A stretch of DNA of 64,000 nucleotides from Echinometra lucunter (taxonomy: Eukaryota > Echinodermata > Echinoidea > Camarodonta > Echinometridae), in contig CM057169.1 in NCBI GenBank assembly GCA_029962745.1, forward strand, positions 15,405,162 through 15,469,161, written 5' to 3'. Made by a program: the position numbers and the translations under genes. The notes under the pieces were generated by a model, which saw only the letters and a list, made by a program, of their open reading frames with translations, had not been told where the DNA came from and ran no database searches. Shown in pieces: positions 43,166 to 54,172 of the stretch (positions are counted from its first letter, which is position 1; each line of letters opens with the position of its first letter).

Positions 43166-44875
43166 ACATATGACCTCCAATGACCTTTCACCTTATCATG
43201 TGAAGTCCAACAGAATGATAACATGCACTTCCCCTTAGTGATCTGCAACCCAAGTTTGACTGAAAAGTGTGACACGGTTGCAAAGTTTTGTGTCATAAGA
43301 GAGTCTTGCACGTAAACTTTAACCGTTCAACGTTTGACCTGTAATGACCTTTGACCTGACCATGTGACCTCTGACTGGACCATAACATGCAGGTCCCCTT
43401 AGTGCATCTACAACCCAAGTTTGATAGATAAGTGTCACACGGTTGCAGAGTTTTGTGTCATAAGAGAGTCTTGCACGTAAACTTCAACGTTTGACCTGAA
43501 ATGACCTTTGACCTTACCATGTGACCTATGACTGGACCATAACATGCAGGTCCCCTTAGTGCATCGACAACCCAAGTTTGATAGATAAGTGTCACACGGT
43601 TGCAGAGTTTTGAGTCATAAGAGAGTCTTGCACGTAAACTTCAACGTTTGACCTGAAATGACCTTTGACCTTACCATGTGACCTCTGACTGGACCATAAC
43701 ATGCAGGTCCCCTCAGTGCATCTACAACCCAAGTTTGGTTGAAAAGTGAGTCACGGTTGCAAAGTTATGTGTGATAAGAGAGTCTTGCACGTCAACTTTA
43801 ACATTTGACCTGAAATGACCTTTGACCTTACCATGTGACCTCTGACTGGACAATAAGATGCAGGTCCCCTTAGTGCATCTACAACCCAAGTTTGATTGAA
43901 CAGTGTCACACAGTTGCAGAGTTTTGTGTCATAAGAGAGTCTTGCACGTAAATTTTAACGTTTGACCTAAAATGACCTTTGACCTTACCATGTGACCTCT
44001 GACTAGAGCATAACATGCAGGTCCGCTAAGGGCATCTACAACCCAAGTTTGGTTGAAAAGTGAGTCACGGTTGCAAAGTTATGTGTGATAAGAGAGTCTT
44101 GCACGTTAACTTTAACATTTGACCTGAAATGACCTTTGACCTTACCATGTGACCTCTGACTAGAGCATAACATGCAGGTCCGCTAAGGGCATCTACAACC
44201 CAAGTTTGGTTGAAAAGTGAGTCACGGTTGCAGAGTTTTGTGTCATAAGAGAGTCTTGCACGTAAACTTTAACGTTTGACCTGAAATGACCTTTGACCTT
44301 ACCATGTGACCTCTGACTAGAGCATAACATGCAGGTCTGCTAAGGGCATCTACAACCCAAGTTTGGTTGAAAAGTGAGTCACGGTTGCAGAGTTTTGTGT
44401 CATAAGAGAGTCTTGCACGTAAACTTTAACGTTTGACCTGAAATGACCTTTGACCTTACCATGTGACCTCTGACTAGAGCATAACATGCAGGTCCGCTAA
44501 GGGCATCTACAACCCAAGTTTGGTTGAAAAGTGAGTCACGGTTGCAGAGTTTTGTGTCATAAGAGAGTCTTGCACGTAAACTTTAACGTTTGACCTGAAA
44601 TGACCTTTGACCTTACCATGTGACCTCTGACTAGAGCATAACATGCAGGTCCGCTTAGGGCATCTACAACCCAAGTTTGGTTGAAAAGTGAGTCACGGTT
44701 GCAGAGTTTTGTGTCATAAGAGAGTCTTGCACGTAAACTTTAACGTTTGACCTGAAATGACCTTTGACCTTACCATGTGACCTCTGACTGGACCATAACA
44801 TGCAGGTCCCCTTAGTGCATCTACAACCCAAGTTTGGTTGAAAAGTGAGTCACGGTTGCCAAGTTATCTTTCATA
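43166..44875 (+). repeat. Tandem array, 11 units, constant 157-bp period, DR1 motif per unit
   Basis: TGACCTTTGACCT starts at 43345, 43502, 43659, 43816, 43973, 44130, 44287, 44444, 44601 and 44758, exactly 157 bp apart, with a diverged first unit at 43181. Each unit also carries ACCATGTGACCTCTGACT, CATAACATGCAGGTCC, ACAACCCAAGTTTG and ATAAGAGAGTCTTGCACGT. TGACCTTTGACCT is the complement of the DR1 half-site pair AGGTCA-A-AGGTCA. Confidence 0.95.
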
Positions 44876-44884
44876 ACGTTTGTG

Positions 44885-44987
44885 ACGGACGGACGGACGG
44901 ACGGACGACGGACGGACGACGGACGGACGACGGACGGACGACGGACGGACGACGGACGGACGACGGACGGACGACGGACGGACGACA
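44885..44987 (+). repeat. CGGACGGACGA microsatellite
   Basis: GGAC tetramers followed by nine or so 11-base CGGACGGACGA units. Arg/Pro/Ser-rich frames across it are compositional. Confidence 0.93.
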
Positions 44988-45030
44988 TTTGGATCCCTTA
45001 GTCTCGCCTTCACCTCCGGTGGGCGAGACA

Positions 45031-45798
45031 AAAAAATTCTTGGTAACACATGAATAGAGATAAACAATATAATACCTGATTGTTATCAGAAGAGAACAGT
45101 ACATTGTAAAAGAACCATTTGAAACTCAAAAGCAGGTTTTTCTTTATCTATGAAAAATGTTCTATAAACTTATATTAGAAATCGCATTTGAATGTCTGAA
45201 ATTAATGTTTTTTAAATATAAGCAAAATGAATAATAACAATTTTCATGTCAATTCAATAGCTTTTAGTGAGGAAAATGCTTCGAAAAGGGACATAGAAAG
45301 GGCAAAAGAGAGTTGTCTTCGAACCAAATGTATAATAAGGAAGATAATGCCTTTAAAATTTGCTCTCTTTTCCTCCACTTTCTCACACTGACATCATACA
45401 CTCCAGTGGAGGGAATAATACTCAAATGTTGTCCAACTAAGTCATGTGACCCCTCGTTAGAATCCTGCCGTGCATGATGGGTAGAAAATGGCTGAAATAA
45501 CAAAGCCAGGTGTCAGTCATGTGACCCCCTACAGGGTGTACAGATTCCCAGGTGGATTTCCAGTACATTTCATTGGAGTGTGATCCAAGATCACTATACC
45601 ATGTACAGTTTATAATCCTTTAGCAAATTGGCAATGTGACACATGTAGGACAATGTAAATTGGTAAATCATATAACCTTACCTTTCCACTTTCATATGTA
45701 ACTACAACTTTGAAGGGATAGTGTGGGCTAGACTTCAACAAAAATATGTGTGAAAAAGTCCCCCCCCCCCCCCCCACCCTCCCTATGCAATCACTATC
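45031..45798. other. Unannotated intronic sequence
   Basis: Nothing recognised; C run at 45760-45775. Confidence 0.5.
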
Positions 45799-45935
45799 CA
45801 GGGCTCAGCACTAACTTTTTTGTTGGGGGTTCAGATTGAATTTCTGGGCTCTCTATTCAGTGACCCTTGAGTTAAGAATTGTTAAATTCCGTGGATCCGG
45901 ACGAAAATTGAGGGGGGGCCAAGTGTCCAGCCCTG
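45799..45935. mobile_element. Short foldback with CAGGGCT / CAGCCCTG ends
   Basis: CAGGGCTCAGCACTAACTTT and AAGTGTCCAGCCCTG are imperfectly inverted. Flanks TCACTATC and CATTATCA are only similar, so a target duplication is not shown. Contains G-rich text. Confidence 0.5.
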
Positions 45936-46490
45936 CATTATCATAACTTCTACAGTTGCCAACTTAGTAATACTGATTACCTTAGTTAAGCATACATAAC
46001 TACTAACAGTCAAGAATAATTCCTTTATGATTAGTTATCTAGAGCTCACTATATTGTGTGTGACTTCACACTTCCAACACAAAGGCCAATCTCTAATCAG
46101 AGAACACCTCCCAGCTCTGATTAAACAAAAGCATGATAAGAGGTTATGGCAGACCCAGCTCAGGAAGTTATGCATGGGACTGAAGTTTACTTTATGGTCT
46201 GATCCATACCACAGGATCAAGGATGTTCAATAGTTTTTCAACAGACAGAACATGAAGAAAATGCTACATGTATATAAAAGAGAGTTAACAATGTTACCAT
46301 CCCCGCTCCCCGTTCTGGAGAAGTACCTGAACCCCTCTCGACACATTACTTCACTTTTGGAAAAGCATTTTGAAGAGGGGGAGGGGGGGGGGGGCTCATC
46401 CAAGGTAAATGTGAGTCCTGCTAGCAGGAGTTTGTTCATGCACTTTACCTCTTCCCGAATATCGATTCAAAGAGACATTTTGTTACCATA
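45936..46490. other. Unannotated intronic sequence
   Basis: Nothing recognised; G run at about 46385-46394. Confidence 0.5.
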
Positions 46491-46718
46491 GCAGGGGCTG
46501 CAGATAAAAATGGAACTGAGAAAAAAAGAAAAAAGAAAAAAAAAAAAGACTATAAATTGTAAAACTTAATATTCAAATTGCTCATAGGCTCACAAGAAGT
46601 CGCAAAACTATGAAAACCTGAGGGATTCAGGGGGCTCCATCCCCTGGACCCTGCCTGTTTGGGTGTCAGCCCCCCCCCCCCCCCCACCCCATCCAAAAAA
46701 ATGTTCCGCAGCCCCTGC
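46491..46718. mobile_element. Short foldback with GCAGGGGCTGC ends
   Basis: GCAGGGGCTGC at 46491-46501 and GCAGCCCCTGC at 46708-46718 are perfect inverses. The interior has A and C homopolymers. No target duplication seen. Confidence 0.62.
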
Positions 46719-47869
46719 ATAATACATGTAAATACATTACAACATGTAGTTTATACTTCACTTCAAAACATTAATTCTTTAGGCACTGTAAAAGCAGAAA
46801 TCTAAGGGGCATTTTAACATCATTTTTGACGATTGATGTGAAACCAATACCAGACAAGATGGCCATAAAACATTGATGAAAGAGGCCTTTCAAAGTTCAA
46901 AAAGCTGAATTTGACTTTATGCCACACCACAAATCCCCCTGCTCACAAACAGAACTGCTAGATCGAAAGAAAGAAAAATGGACGAGGAAAAACTGATGAT
47001 TGGTTCTGAATCTATGGAAGGCAATTTGTAGTTTACATTGGACGTCAAGTTCATTAGACCAACCTCAGAGTGCAGTATTCCTGGGACCAACTTCGGTCCT
47101 TTTACAAAGCCAGATATTACCTGTAGGCCTAAACCTGGTTGCCCTCCAAAACAAACCGCACAATACCTGCACCTCTCTATAACTCCCACCACCAAACGGT
47201 ACATGTTTCACGACACAAAAACCCTTCCAAAATTTCTATTTTGATATCTAAAGAAAAAGTTCAATGCCACAGGACATATTCAGCATGAGGTTTTTCCGTT
47301 GTGTATCAAAGAAGGAAAGAAAAAGGAAGAGAAAAGGGGATAGGACAAAAACTATTCTCTCCCCCTCCTCCTCCTTTTCTTCCCTTTCCACTTGAACTCC
47401 TAAATTGAAATTGTAATCGCTGAAAATTATTTGATCGTTCGTGCATGCGATGCATTCCTTTCACACATGGCTCACAATGGAGCTCAACAATCGCGACAAA
47501 GCCCTGCGACTGTCAACTTGATCGATTGACGACTCTGAACCTTTGTGGGCGACCCCATGCTTCAGAGTTCCTTCGAGTCATAGAGCGCAGAGAACCCGAC
47601 AATAAACGGCCATTGTAGGAAAAACCAATTTTTTTTGTTCGGCAGCAAAGCGTTTAGGGAGGGAAACGCTAAATGGGTATAAATAAAGAGGGATGTGATG
47701 GTATTTCAATTGCTTTTCAAAGAGCGTGTTAAAGATCCACAGTTCTGTAAGAGTGGTTGCTGCTATCCTAGGCATGACAGTCTAGTAAGGAACTACAGTA
47801 ACATTTCATATCAGGTCTCCTAGCAAAAGAACTACTATTAAAAGAACTGCAATTTGCAACTAAACCTAA
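46719..47869. other. Unannotated intronic sequence
   Basis: Nothing recognised. Confidence 0.5.
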
Positions 47870-48239
47870 AAGAGGAGCTTTAGTTCTGGGAAAAGGTAAA
47901 AGATAATTTGTGAGCTTTCTCATTCGTTTTGGGTCAGTGTGGAAGAATAACACAGCAGAAATCTCCCCTGAAAAGGATTATTCTTCAACTGCCTTCATAT
48001 TTGAAATACGGCAAGAAACAGCTCGAGTGTGCAGCCCAAACATTGTGTGTAGTCCCGCATACCCATTTCTGTGTGCAGTGCATGTACTTTTCAACAAGAT
48101 TTAGTTGATTTCTTATCATTGTAATGATTTCAAAAGGTATACAACAATTTTTAGTACTATTCACTCAATCAACCTTTCTCTTTGCTTTGACATAGTTTCT
48201 TCCAGATTGTGATCACATTCCCAGAACTCACATTTATCT
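47870..48239 (+). mobile_element. TTAA MITE, family D, copy 2
   Basis: Right TTAA at 48240-48243 is intact; the left is mutated to CTAA. Starts AGAGGAGCTTTAGTTCTGGG and ends CCCAGAACTCACATTTATCT, inverted. Homologous to 41324-41683. Confidence 0.8.
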
Positions 48240-48243
48240 TTAA

Positions 48244-50199
48244 ATCAACTGTACTGATAATCAAATATCATCTTCTAAATGCAAGGCTTTGAGCAGGTGA
48301 TATGAAATTGTCATCACTTCCACTCCTTTCAAATAGATAGTTAACAGCTCAAAGCAATGATACAGATAATGAAAGATTTATGAAGAATTAGAATAAATGC
48401 AGTGAAGGAGAAGCCTTGAGGGGGAAAGAAAGACGGACAAAGGGAAAATGGCCTTAACATATCGTTGAACAGATCACTTGCTCAGAGCCACAGGATATTA
48501 ACTCTATGGGAAAGAAAAGTGTTGAGTTAATGCTCTGGGAGGACAAAAAGAAAGAAGGCAAAAAGTAATAGTAAGCCAACATTTCATGGAAAAGATACTT
48601 TATGCCAAGACAAGAAAGCTACAATGGCATTGACTCTTTATTAGTGAGTGAACACCTTCAGATTTGCAACAGACAAAGTAATAATTCAACTTCACACTTT
48701 TGTCTAAATAAGATCCATCATTCTCATAACAGAAGCAGTCTATAGAGAACCTATCCCACTAATATACAATTACAGAACCTGCACCCCCCCCCCCATCAAC
48801 CCCCAGCCCCGCCCTTGCAAAAATTGCCTAAGAGGATTTACCATCCCCTCCATCATTGACAACAATCCCTTCATCAAGGGTCCATTTATAAAGTCATATC
48901 TCCGTAGGTCATCGTTATCATTATAATAGAATCATCAGAACCTGATGCCAAAAAATGATAATGATCTTCCCACATATTTTACCCTTTGTCATTTCAAGCT
49001 CCTGGGTTGATGGTAGAGTATGGATTGTGCGTGGATATGGCCTTGTTCAGACATAACATAGTAAGCTATTTTAAAAAGTCCATAGCTTCCCAAGATTTTT
49101 TTAAAAGTTTATATGCATTAATGCCACATTATGTGAAGGAGAAAAAAATAGCAACACACAATGGCCTCTTTGCAAGGAATTTGCATTAACTTTTTACATG
49201 CTGATTGTTTCCCTTTTTTGGGGGGGGGGGGGGTTCAGATTGACAGATTTAGGTCTGTATTCTACTTATTAAAATTTTGGACTTTTGGGTAAATAGGTAG
49301 ATGGGGGATTTGTCCTTAGCACCTTTGTCCAGTCTCTCATAAGAGTACTTTATTTACTGTTATGAGACATTGTGTTTTAAGATATGAATCTATAAAACAC
49401 AATATACTAAAACATATGAATTTGGCTTCAGATTTTTATTTGTTTTTGTTTTGTTTTGTTTTGTTTTTTTGTTTGGTAGTGGTGGTTAAACAAACTTTAG
49501 CCCCTTAAATGTGAACAAGGGTCAGAAAAATCACAGATGGCAAACAGAACTTACTGAACAATGTCAGGTCATATCAGGACTGTAGAAACCAACCAAGGTC
49601 AAAGGGCACTGCTCTTTTGTACAGTACCTTGATACAGTTTGCAGACATTTATTGTGGATACTCCAGAAACTATATGTATTGTACAGTAGACGGGTACAAA
49701 TGATTCTCAAATCATCCATCCCTCCATGCAGCTCTCCTAACTCTCCCCCCCCCCCCCTCCTCTATGTCTCTTCCTCCCGAGTCCCATCCTAAAATGGCTG
49801 AAAATAAGTGCATTATCTGCCTCCCCATCTCCCCTCCCCTCTCTCTTTCTTTCTCTCTCTCTCTCTCTCACTCTCTCCCCTTCCTTTCCCTAATGCCTTC
49901 CTATGAAAACCAAACCTGCTACAACCCACTTCAGATTTCTCACCAGAAGCTCACATCTCCTTCCCAAGTCTCCCAAATCTAAACATCCAAACGGGAAGAA
50001 AATAGATGCATCTCCCCATCTAGAAACGGTCAAGAAATCTCGGAAGAGGTGTGCTTGATTTCACGATGACCATGCATGCAGGTCAGCTCATGCTGGAATG
50101 TGGAGTTGGATTCGCAGGAACTAGGGCAGGACGGACAGACATGTCATTAGAAGTGAATATCCCTATTTGCTAGCATGGATTTCGGTCAACTGGCATCAC
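48244..50199. other. Unannotated intronic sequence with simple repeats
   Basis: C run at 48784-48794, G run at 49220-49233, GTTTT repeats at 49441-49466, C run at 49745-49757 and a CT microsatellite at about 49840-49880. No gene. Confidence 0.55.
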
Positions 50200-50455
50200 A
50201 GAGTGGACGGAAGGAAGGAGAGAGGAGGGGAGGGGATGGAAGGGAGGGAGGGGGAGGAGAGAGGGGGATGACAGGGAGGTTGAGGAGGGGAAGAGGAGGG
50301 ACAAGGAGAGGAGGAAGTATTGGGAAGAAAGACAGACAGCAGAGGAGAGGAAAGGAAGGAAGGAAAGAAGGAGAAAGGAGGAGGAAGGAAAGAAGGAGGA
50401 AGGAGGAGGAAGGAAAAGAGGAGGAGGAGGAGGGGAGAAGGAGGAGGAGATTAAG
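50200..50455 (+). repeat. GGA/GAAGGA purine tract
   Basis: About 250 bases of almost pure purine (GGAAGGAGAGAGGAGGGGAG, GGAGGAAGGAGGAGGAAGGA). Arg/Glu/Gly frames on plus and Ser/Pro/Leu frames on minus are compositional. Confidence 0.92.
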
Positions 50456-50975
50456 AAGTGCAAAAAAAGATCCATCCCTTTAACCACTGAGAAGGGGTAC
50501 CCAAAACTGAAATAAAAATACTGTATATTTTCTCACTGGAAAGGATAAACTAAATCCAATTTTGCCTAAATCTGTCTGCTTATAGATGTTAGCCTTGCTT
50601 TTTGGTCTTGCTTTCAGACCAGCGGTATATTTCTCATGTTTTGCTTTAGGGTTTCATTAAAATTACATCATGCACAACACATGTAGCATGATTCATGTGC
50701 TTGCAGTTGCAGCTCACTCTAGATTATTATTATATTATTCATGATATGAAAGCTTATCTTTGTATACGCAAGAAATGAACCCTTTCCATATAATAGATTT
50801 ACAAATCCAGCTTTCACCCAAGACTACCTCGCTGTCTGCTTGCTGAGAGTGCTTTTCATCTCTTCAATCCTCCTTCCAAATCAGTTGTTATCCAACGACA
50901 CATGATTCAGGTTATTGCCCCCACATCACTTCAACAAGGAAATTATCTAACATTTTTTTTTAAAGGTTATTTCAA
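50456..50975. other. Unannotated intronic sequence
   Basis: Nothing recognised. Confidence 0.5.
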
Positions 50976-51185
50976 TTACAGTAAAAGTGGAAATTTTCAT
51001 GCGATTACTTTCAGGCACTCAGTCGAGTTAAATGCAATCGTGCATCTTTGATTTTTGACAATTAAGATAACTGTATTCACGTGCAAAACAAAAAATAAAT
51101 TTGCATGGCTTCATTTTTGCGCAAATGCCGTGCCATGTGAAATGCGCAAAAATTCCACACCACGAAATATTCTGTGTTTACAGTA
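50976..51185 (-). mobile_element. TACTGTAAA-type foldback repeat, copy 3
   Basis: TTACAGTAAAAGTGGAAATT at the left and TGTGTTTACAGTA at the right. Inverse orientation to copies 1 and 2, sharing GAAATGCGCAAAAATTCCAC. Confidence 0.68.
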
Positions 51186-52964
51186 TCTAACATACCATAG
51201 GTTTAGTTTGGAAGCTAAACTGGTATATTCTCATACCAGTTTATTATATTATAAATATATTATATTTTTTTCATCATCTTATTTCTTTTTTTTACCCTTT
51301 CTCCCCTTTTCTGTTTTATTTTAAAGTTCTTTTTGCATTATCATTTTTATTAAGGTAGGAGCTAGCCTTGACAACCACTCAACTTTTGCTGGCCCTCCAG
51401 TCAGGAAATTAATTATGCTTTTCTGTTGTATTTAGGTTGCATTTTTTTGTGTATTTATTTCCCTCAATGTTATTTAGTTACTGCAATATTGTATTAAAAA
51501 GGTTTGTATACTTCTACTGTGTACGTTGTTACCTTTTTAAGAATGGAAATTAGCTTGAAACTTGCATATGTCCGACTATCGACTTTAACTGATCGAGGTC
51601 TAGAAAAACAAATTTTCATAAGCTTTTGAGTGGCTTTTCAAAATCTATTCCATCCTTTTACTTCGACCCTACGGCACCTGACAGAGAATCATATCTTCCA
51701 TTTTGATCTATAAACAAACATTTAAATCATACAAATATTCAATAAAGGAAGACCTTGGCATATCCACACAAACAATTACCACAGACAGACCAATAAAACC
51801 CAGAACAATCATTTTTAACAAACATTATTGTCTCTGCACTCGACTGCACAGAGCCTATCGATAATGATTACAATCCATTCCAAATGGGGAGTACAAATCA
51901 AACATTTCTGTGACAGAAAAAGAAGATTTTCACATTCTTCGGTCACTGTACTATGGACAAGGATTCCTCTCGATAGAGTTTTCTTTACGAGGAAGTCAAA
52001 TCGAAAGATTATGGCCATATTGAAAGGAAAAGGTCAATGCATGCCAGGCTTTACATATGGATGTGTATAACTGTGATGAGGAAAATGGCAATGTGAATTT
52101 GTCTACTGCAAGGTTTGAATCATGCATGTGAACTGAATGTGCAATGAATTGAAATTCAACCTTGAATGACATAATTTTAATAAAACTAGGGGTTTAAAAT
52201 ATATTATTTCTTTAAGAGGACAAATAACTACCAAATGTATGGTAATAACCACTGGCCTGTATCAATCAGGAAACATAAAATTCTCCTTCTCCCCCCTCTC
52301 TCACCTCCCCCCCCCCAAAAAAAAGTCCCTCACTGAGACATTCAAATTGTGAATGCTTAACACAGCATGAAGGTTAACTACTGAGCAAAGGCCAGAAGAA
52401 AAAGGATATAAATATTTATCAAATTTGAACAATATTTTGTCCAAGTAATTGTAAAGTCATTAATCTAGATCAAAAATCATTATTCATCTGGAAGAAGATG
52501 ATTAATCTCTCACTGAAAATAGATTCAGGGTACAAATTTTCACCAGTCTTAAAAGTTGCCAAGACTTGGTGCATAGATGGTGCTTCACACAAAGCATGCA
52601 AAAATCCCTCCGGGCAGCGCCGTGACAGTTCACTTCGAGTTATGCATGTTAACCTCTCAAGCATCACACACGAACCAGTCCAGTTGCGAATATGCGAAGA
52701 TGTGCCGAAGTCAGTATCCTCATGTGTGTGTGTATGTGTGTGTGTGTTAAGCATCGTGCATCATACCAATCATGGGGCTGCCCAGTGAGATTTTCCCAAG
52801 CATTGCTAAAGCGCCATCTATATATCAAGTCCGGGCAGCTTTAACTCCACTGATCGCAAGGAAGTAGAAACCAAGGAAATACGGAAGAATCACTTTGCTT
52901 GAGATAGTCCAAGGAGTGGATAAGAGCCTGTCAACTGCAGACATGTCATCCACATTTCCTGCAC
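51186..52964. other. Unannotated intronic sequence
   Basis: A GT microsatellite at 52721-52746 and C/A runs near 52305-52324. No gene. Confidence 0.5.
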
Positions 52965-53050
52965 TTGACCCAGGTGTACAAATGGGTCTCGGGTTTAATC
53001 CATGATTATTCCTTGAAATCCATGGAGTGCCAATAACTACCTGAGCTAAA
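52965..53050 (+). mobile_element. SINE 3' fragment
   Basis: TTGACCCAGGTGTACAAATG and, downstream, TTCCTTGAAATCCATGGAGT match the 3' module and tail of the SINE at 60880-61040 (GACCCAGGTGTAGTAAGTGG; TTCCTTGAAATGCAGAGTGC). The tRNA-like head is missing or eroded. Confidence 0.6.
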
Positions 53051-53183
53051 ACCAAGGTAACTATTTCCAATGCTCCTTGGAAGCACATGGGGATATCATA
53101 ACAGAATATCATAATAAAATACTCAATTCTACAAGTATGCTTTTATAGCGGCTTAAACTAGATAAAGAAAGCATTGTACTTAC

Positions 53184-53342
53184 TGTCATATCTTTCTGTC
53201 CTTCGTATGAAAAAATCTCTGAGTAATCCGCTCTTTTCGTAAACCAAGTTTTCAAACTCTGCGCTACTCGTCTGTGTTAGAACGCTTTCCATATTCACTG
53301 TGCAACACGTGTACCCTGACGGACATACCCTTAAATCATCAC
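53184..53342 (-). CDS. GPC: Glypican, internal exon (probably exon 2)
   Basis: Encodes 52 whole codons plus split codons at both ends. Glypicans are GPI-anchored heparan-sulfate proteoglycans of the cell surface that modulate Wnt, Hedgehog, BMP and FGF signals. The block DDLRVCPSGYTCC matches the start of the glypican Cys-rich domain (human GPC1/4/6 have a very similar (G)D/EHLRICPQGYTCC), followed by a helical stretch ending IRRTERYD. On the minus strand the acceptor reads CTGCTGCAG and the donor GTAAGT. The exon starts with two bases of a split codon and ends with one base (A). Joined to the exon at 17231 this makes AAT (Asn), giving RYDNFIKEL, which aligns with FDEFFKEL in GPC4. Three conserved Cys are present. 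Subfamily GPC1/2/4/6 is inferred from these blocks; GPC3/5 fit less well. No signal-peptide exon was found upstream as far as position 64000. Confidence 0.93.
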
Positions 53343-53415
53343 CTGCAGCAGGAGAAGAAAGGAGATGAAATTGATCATTAGTTGAGTTTTATATATATTG
53401 CTCCTTGAATTATCT

Positions 53416-53724
53416 GGGGGGTGTTTCACAAAGACTAAGAATGACTCAAATCGCTCTTAACTATGGCAGGCCATTCATGCCACTGTTTGCTTTCACCATC
53501 GGTCTCTCAAGGGATGCGCAAATCATTGTCACAAATTTGAAGAATTTACATTTGTTGTTTTCTTCATCAATGAACTACAAAAATTGTCAATTCTGCAGAT
53601 TTGTGACCATGATTTGCAAATTAATTGAGAGATCCATGGTGAAAGAAAACAGTGTCATGAATAGCCAGCAATACATGTAGTTAAGTGCGATGTTAGTCAA
53701 TCTTAGTTTTTGTGAAATACCCCC
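53416..53724. mobile_element. Foldback MITE with GGGGGGTGTTTCACAAAG ends
   Basis: GGGGGGTGTTTCACAAAGAC is mirrored by TTAGTTTTTGTGAAATACCC. Inner inverted blocks GCCATTCATGCCACTG / CAGTGTCATGAATAGC and TTCACCATCGGTCTCTCAA / TTGAGAGATCCATGGTGAA extend the foldback to most of the element. Lies about 75 bp from glypican exon 2. Confidence 0.82.
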
Positions 53725-53767
53725 TAGATCAGAGACAGAAGAGGTGAAATGTCACTTAGTCCTAATC

Positions 53768-54172
53768 ATAGTTTGTCTAATGCCTGTTTGGTCTCATCCC
53801 TCATGGTCTAATCCCATTTTGTCTACAACCAGTTTGTCTCATAACCATTTAGTCTAATTGCCATTTAGCCCATTTACCATTTTGTCCAATACCCGCTTGG
53901 TCTAACACTGCTTAGTCTATCTGAATAGACAAACTGGTAATAGACCAAGTGGTCATTAGACGAAATGGGGAAAACTAAGTAGACGAAGTGGCAATTAGAC
54001 CATTTCATCTTTAGACAAAATGACAATTAGCGCAAGTGGGTATTAGACCAAATGATGATTGGACCAAATGGCAATTAGACCAAATTGATAGTAGACCAAA
54101 TGGGTTTAGCCATAGTGTTTTTAAACTATCTGGGAATTAGACCAACTGGTATTAGACCAAGTGGCTATAAAC
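53768..54172. repeat. Inverted array of GTCTAAT / ATTAGAC units
   Basis: From 53768 to about 53920 the unit is (T)TGGTCTAATNNCCATT-like and repeats every 14-18 bases about nine times. From about 53925 to 54172 the complement (ATTAGACCAAATGGC) repeats about thirteen times. The turn lies at AGTCTATCTGAATAGACAAA (about 53912-53931). The whole could fold into one long imperfect hairpin. Confidence 0.85.

Larger units (their letters stand above)
42828..45030 (+). mobile_element. 2.2-kb element: inverted ends, 157-bp array, ACGG microsatellite, hairpin
   Basis: TGTCTCGCCCAC at 42828-42839 is the inverse of GTGGGCGAGACA at 45019-45030. About 340 bp of unique left part precede eleven tandem units (about 43166-44875), a CGGACGGACGA microsatellite (44885-44987) and a hairpin (GTCTCGCC 45001-45008 with GGCGAGAC 45022-45029). 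The layout parallels 1848-3205 with different end sequences. No ORF of note. Pearl-like or Helitron-like affinity is inferred. Confidence 0.85.
17232..53183 (-). other. Giant glypican intron between exons 2 and 3 (about 36 kb)
   Basis: Donor GTAAGTAC at 53183 and acceptor CATTCACAG at 17232; phase 1, splitting an Asn codon. Very long introns are usual in this family. All repeats listed between these coordinates are intronic insertions. I found no further glypican-like exon inside it on the minus strand and no other gene on either strand. Confidence 0.85.

Noticed and set aside
43166..44875. CRISPR-like regular array
   Set aside because: The 157-bp units are similar throughout, with no unique spacers, and the sequence is clearly eukaryotic intron.
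50170..50487. Arg/Glu/Gly-rich frame of 102 residues and its Ser/Pro antisense
   Set aside because: Derived from the GGA purine tract.
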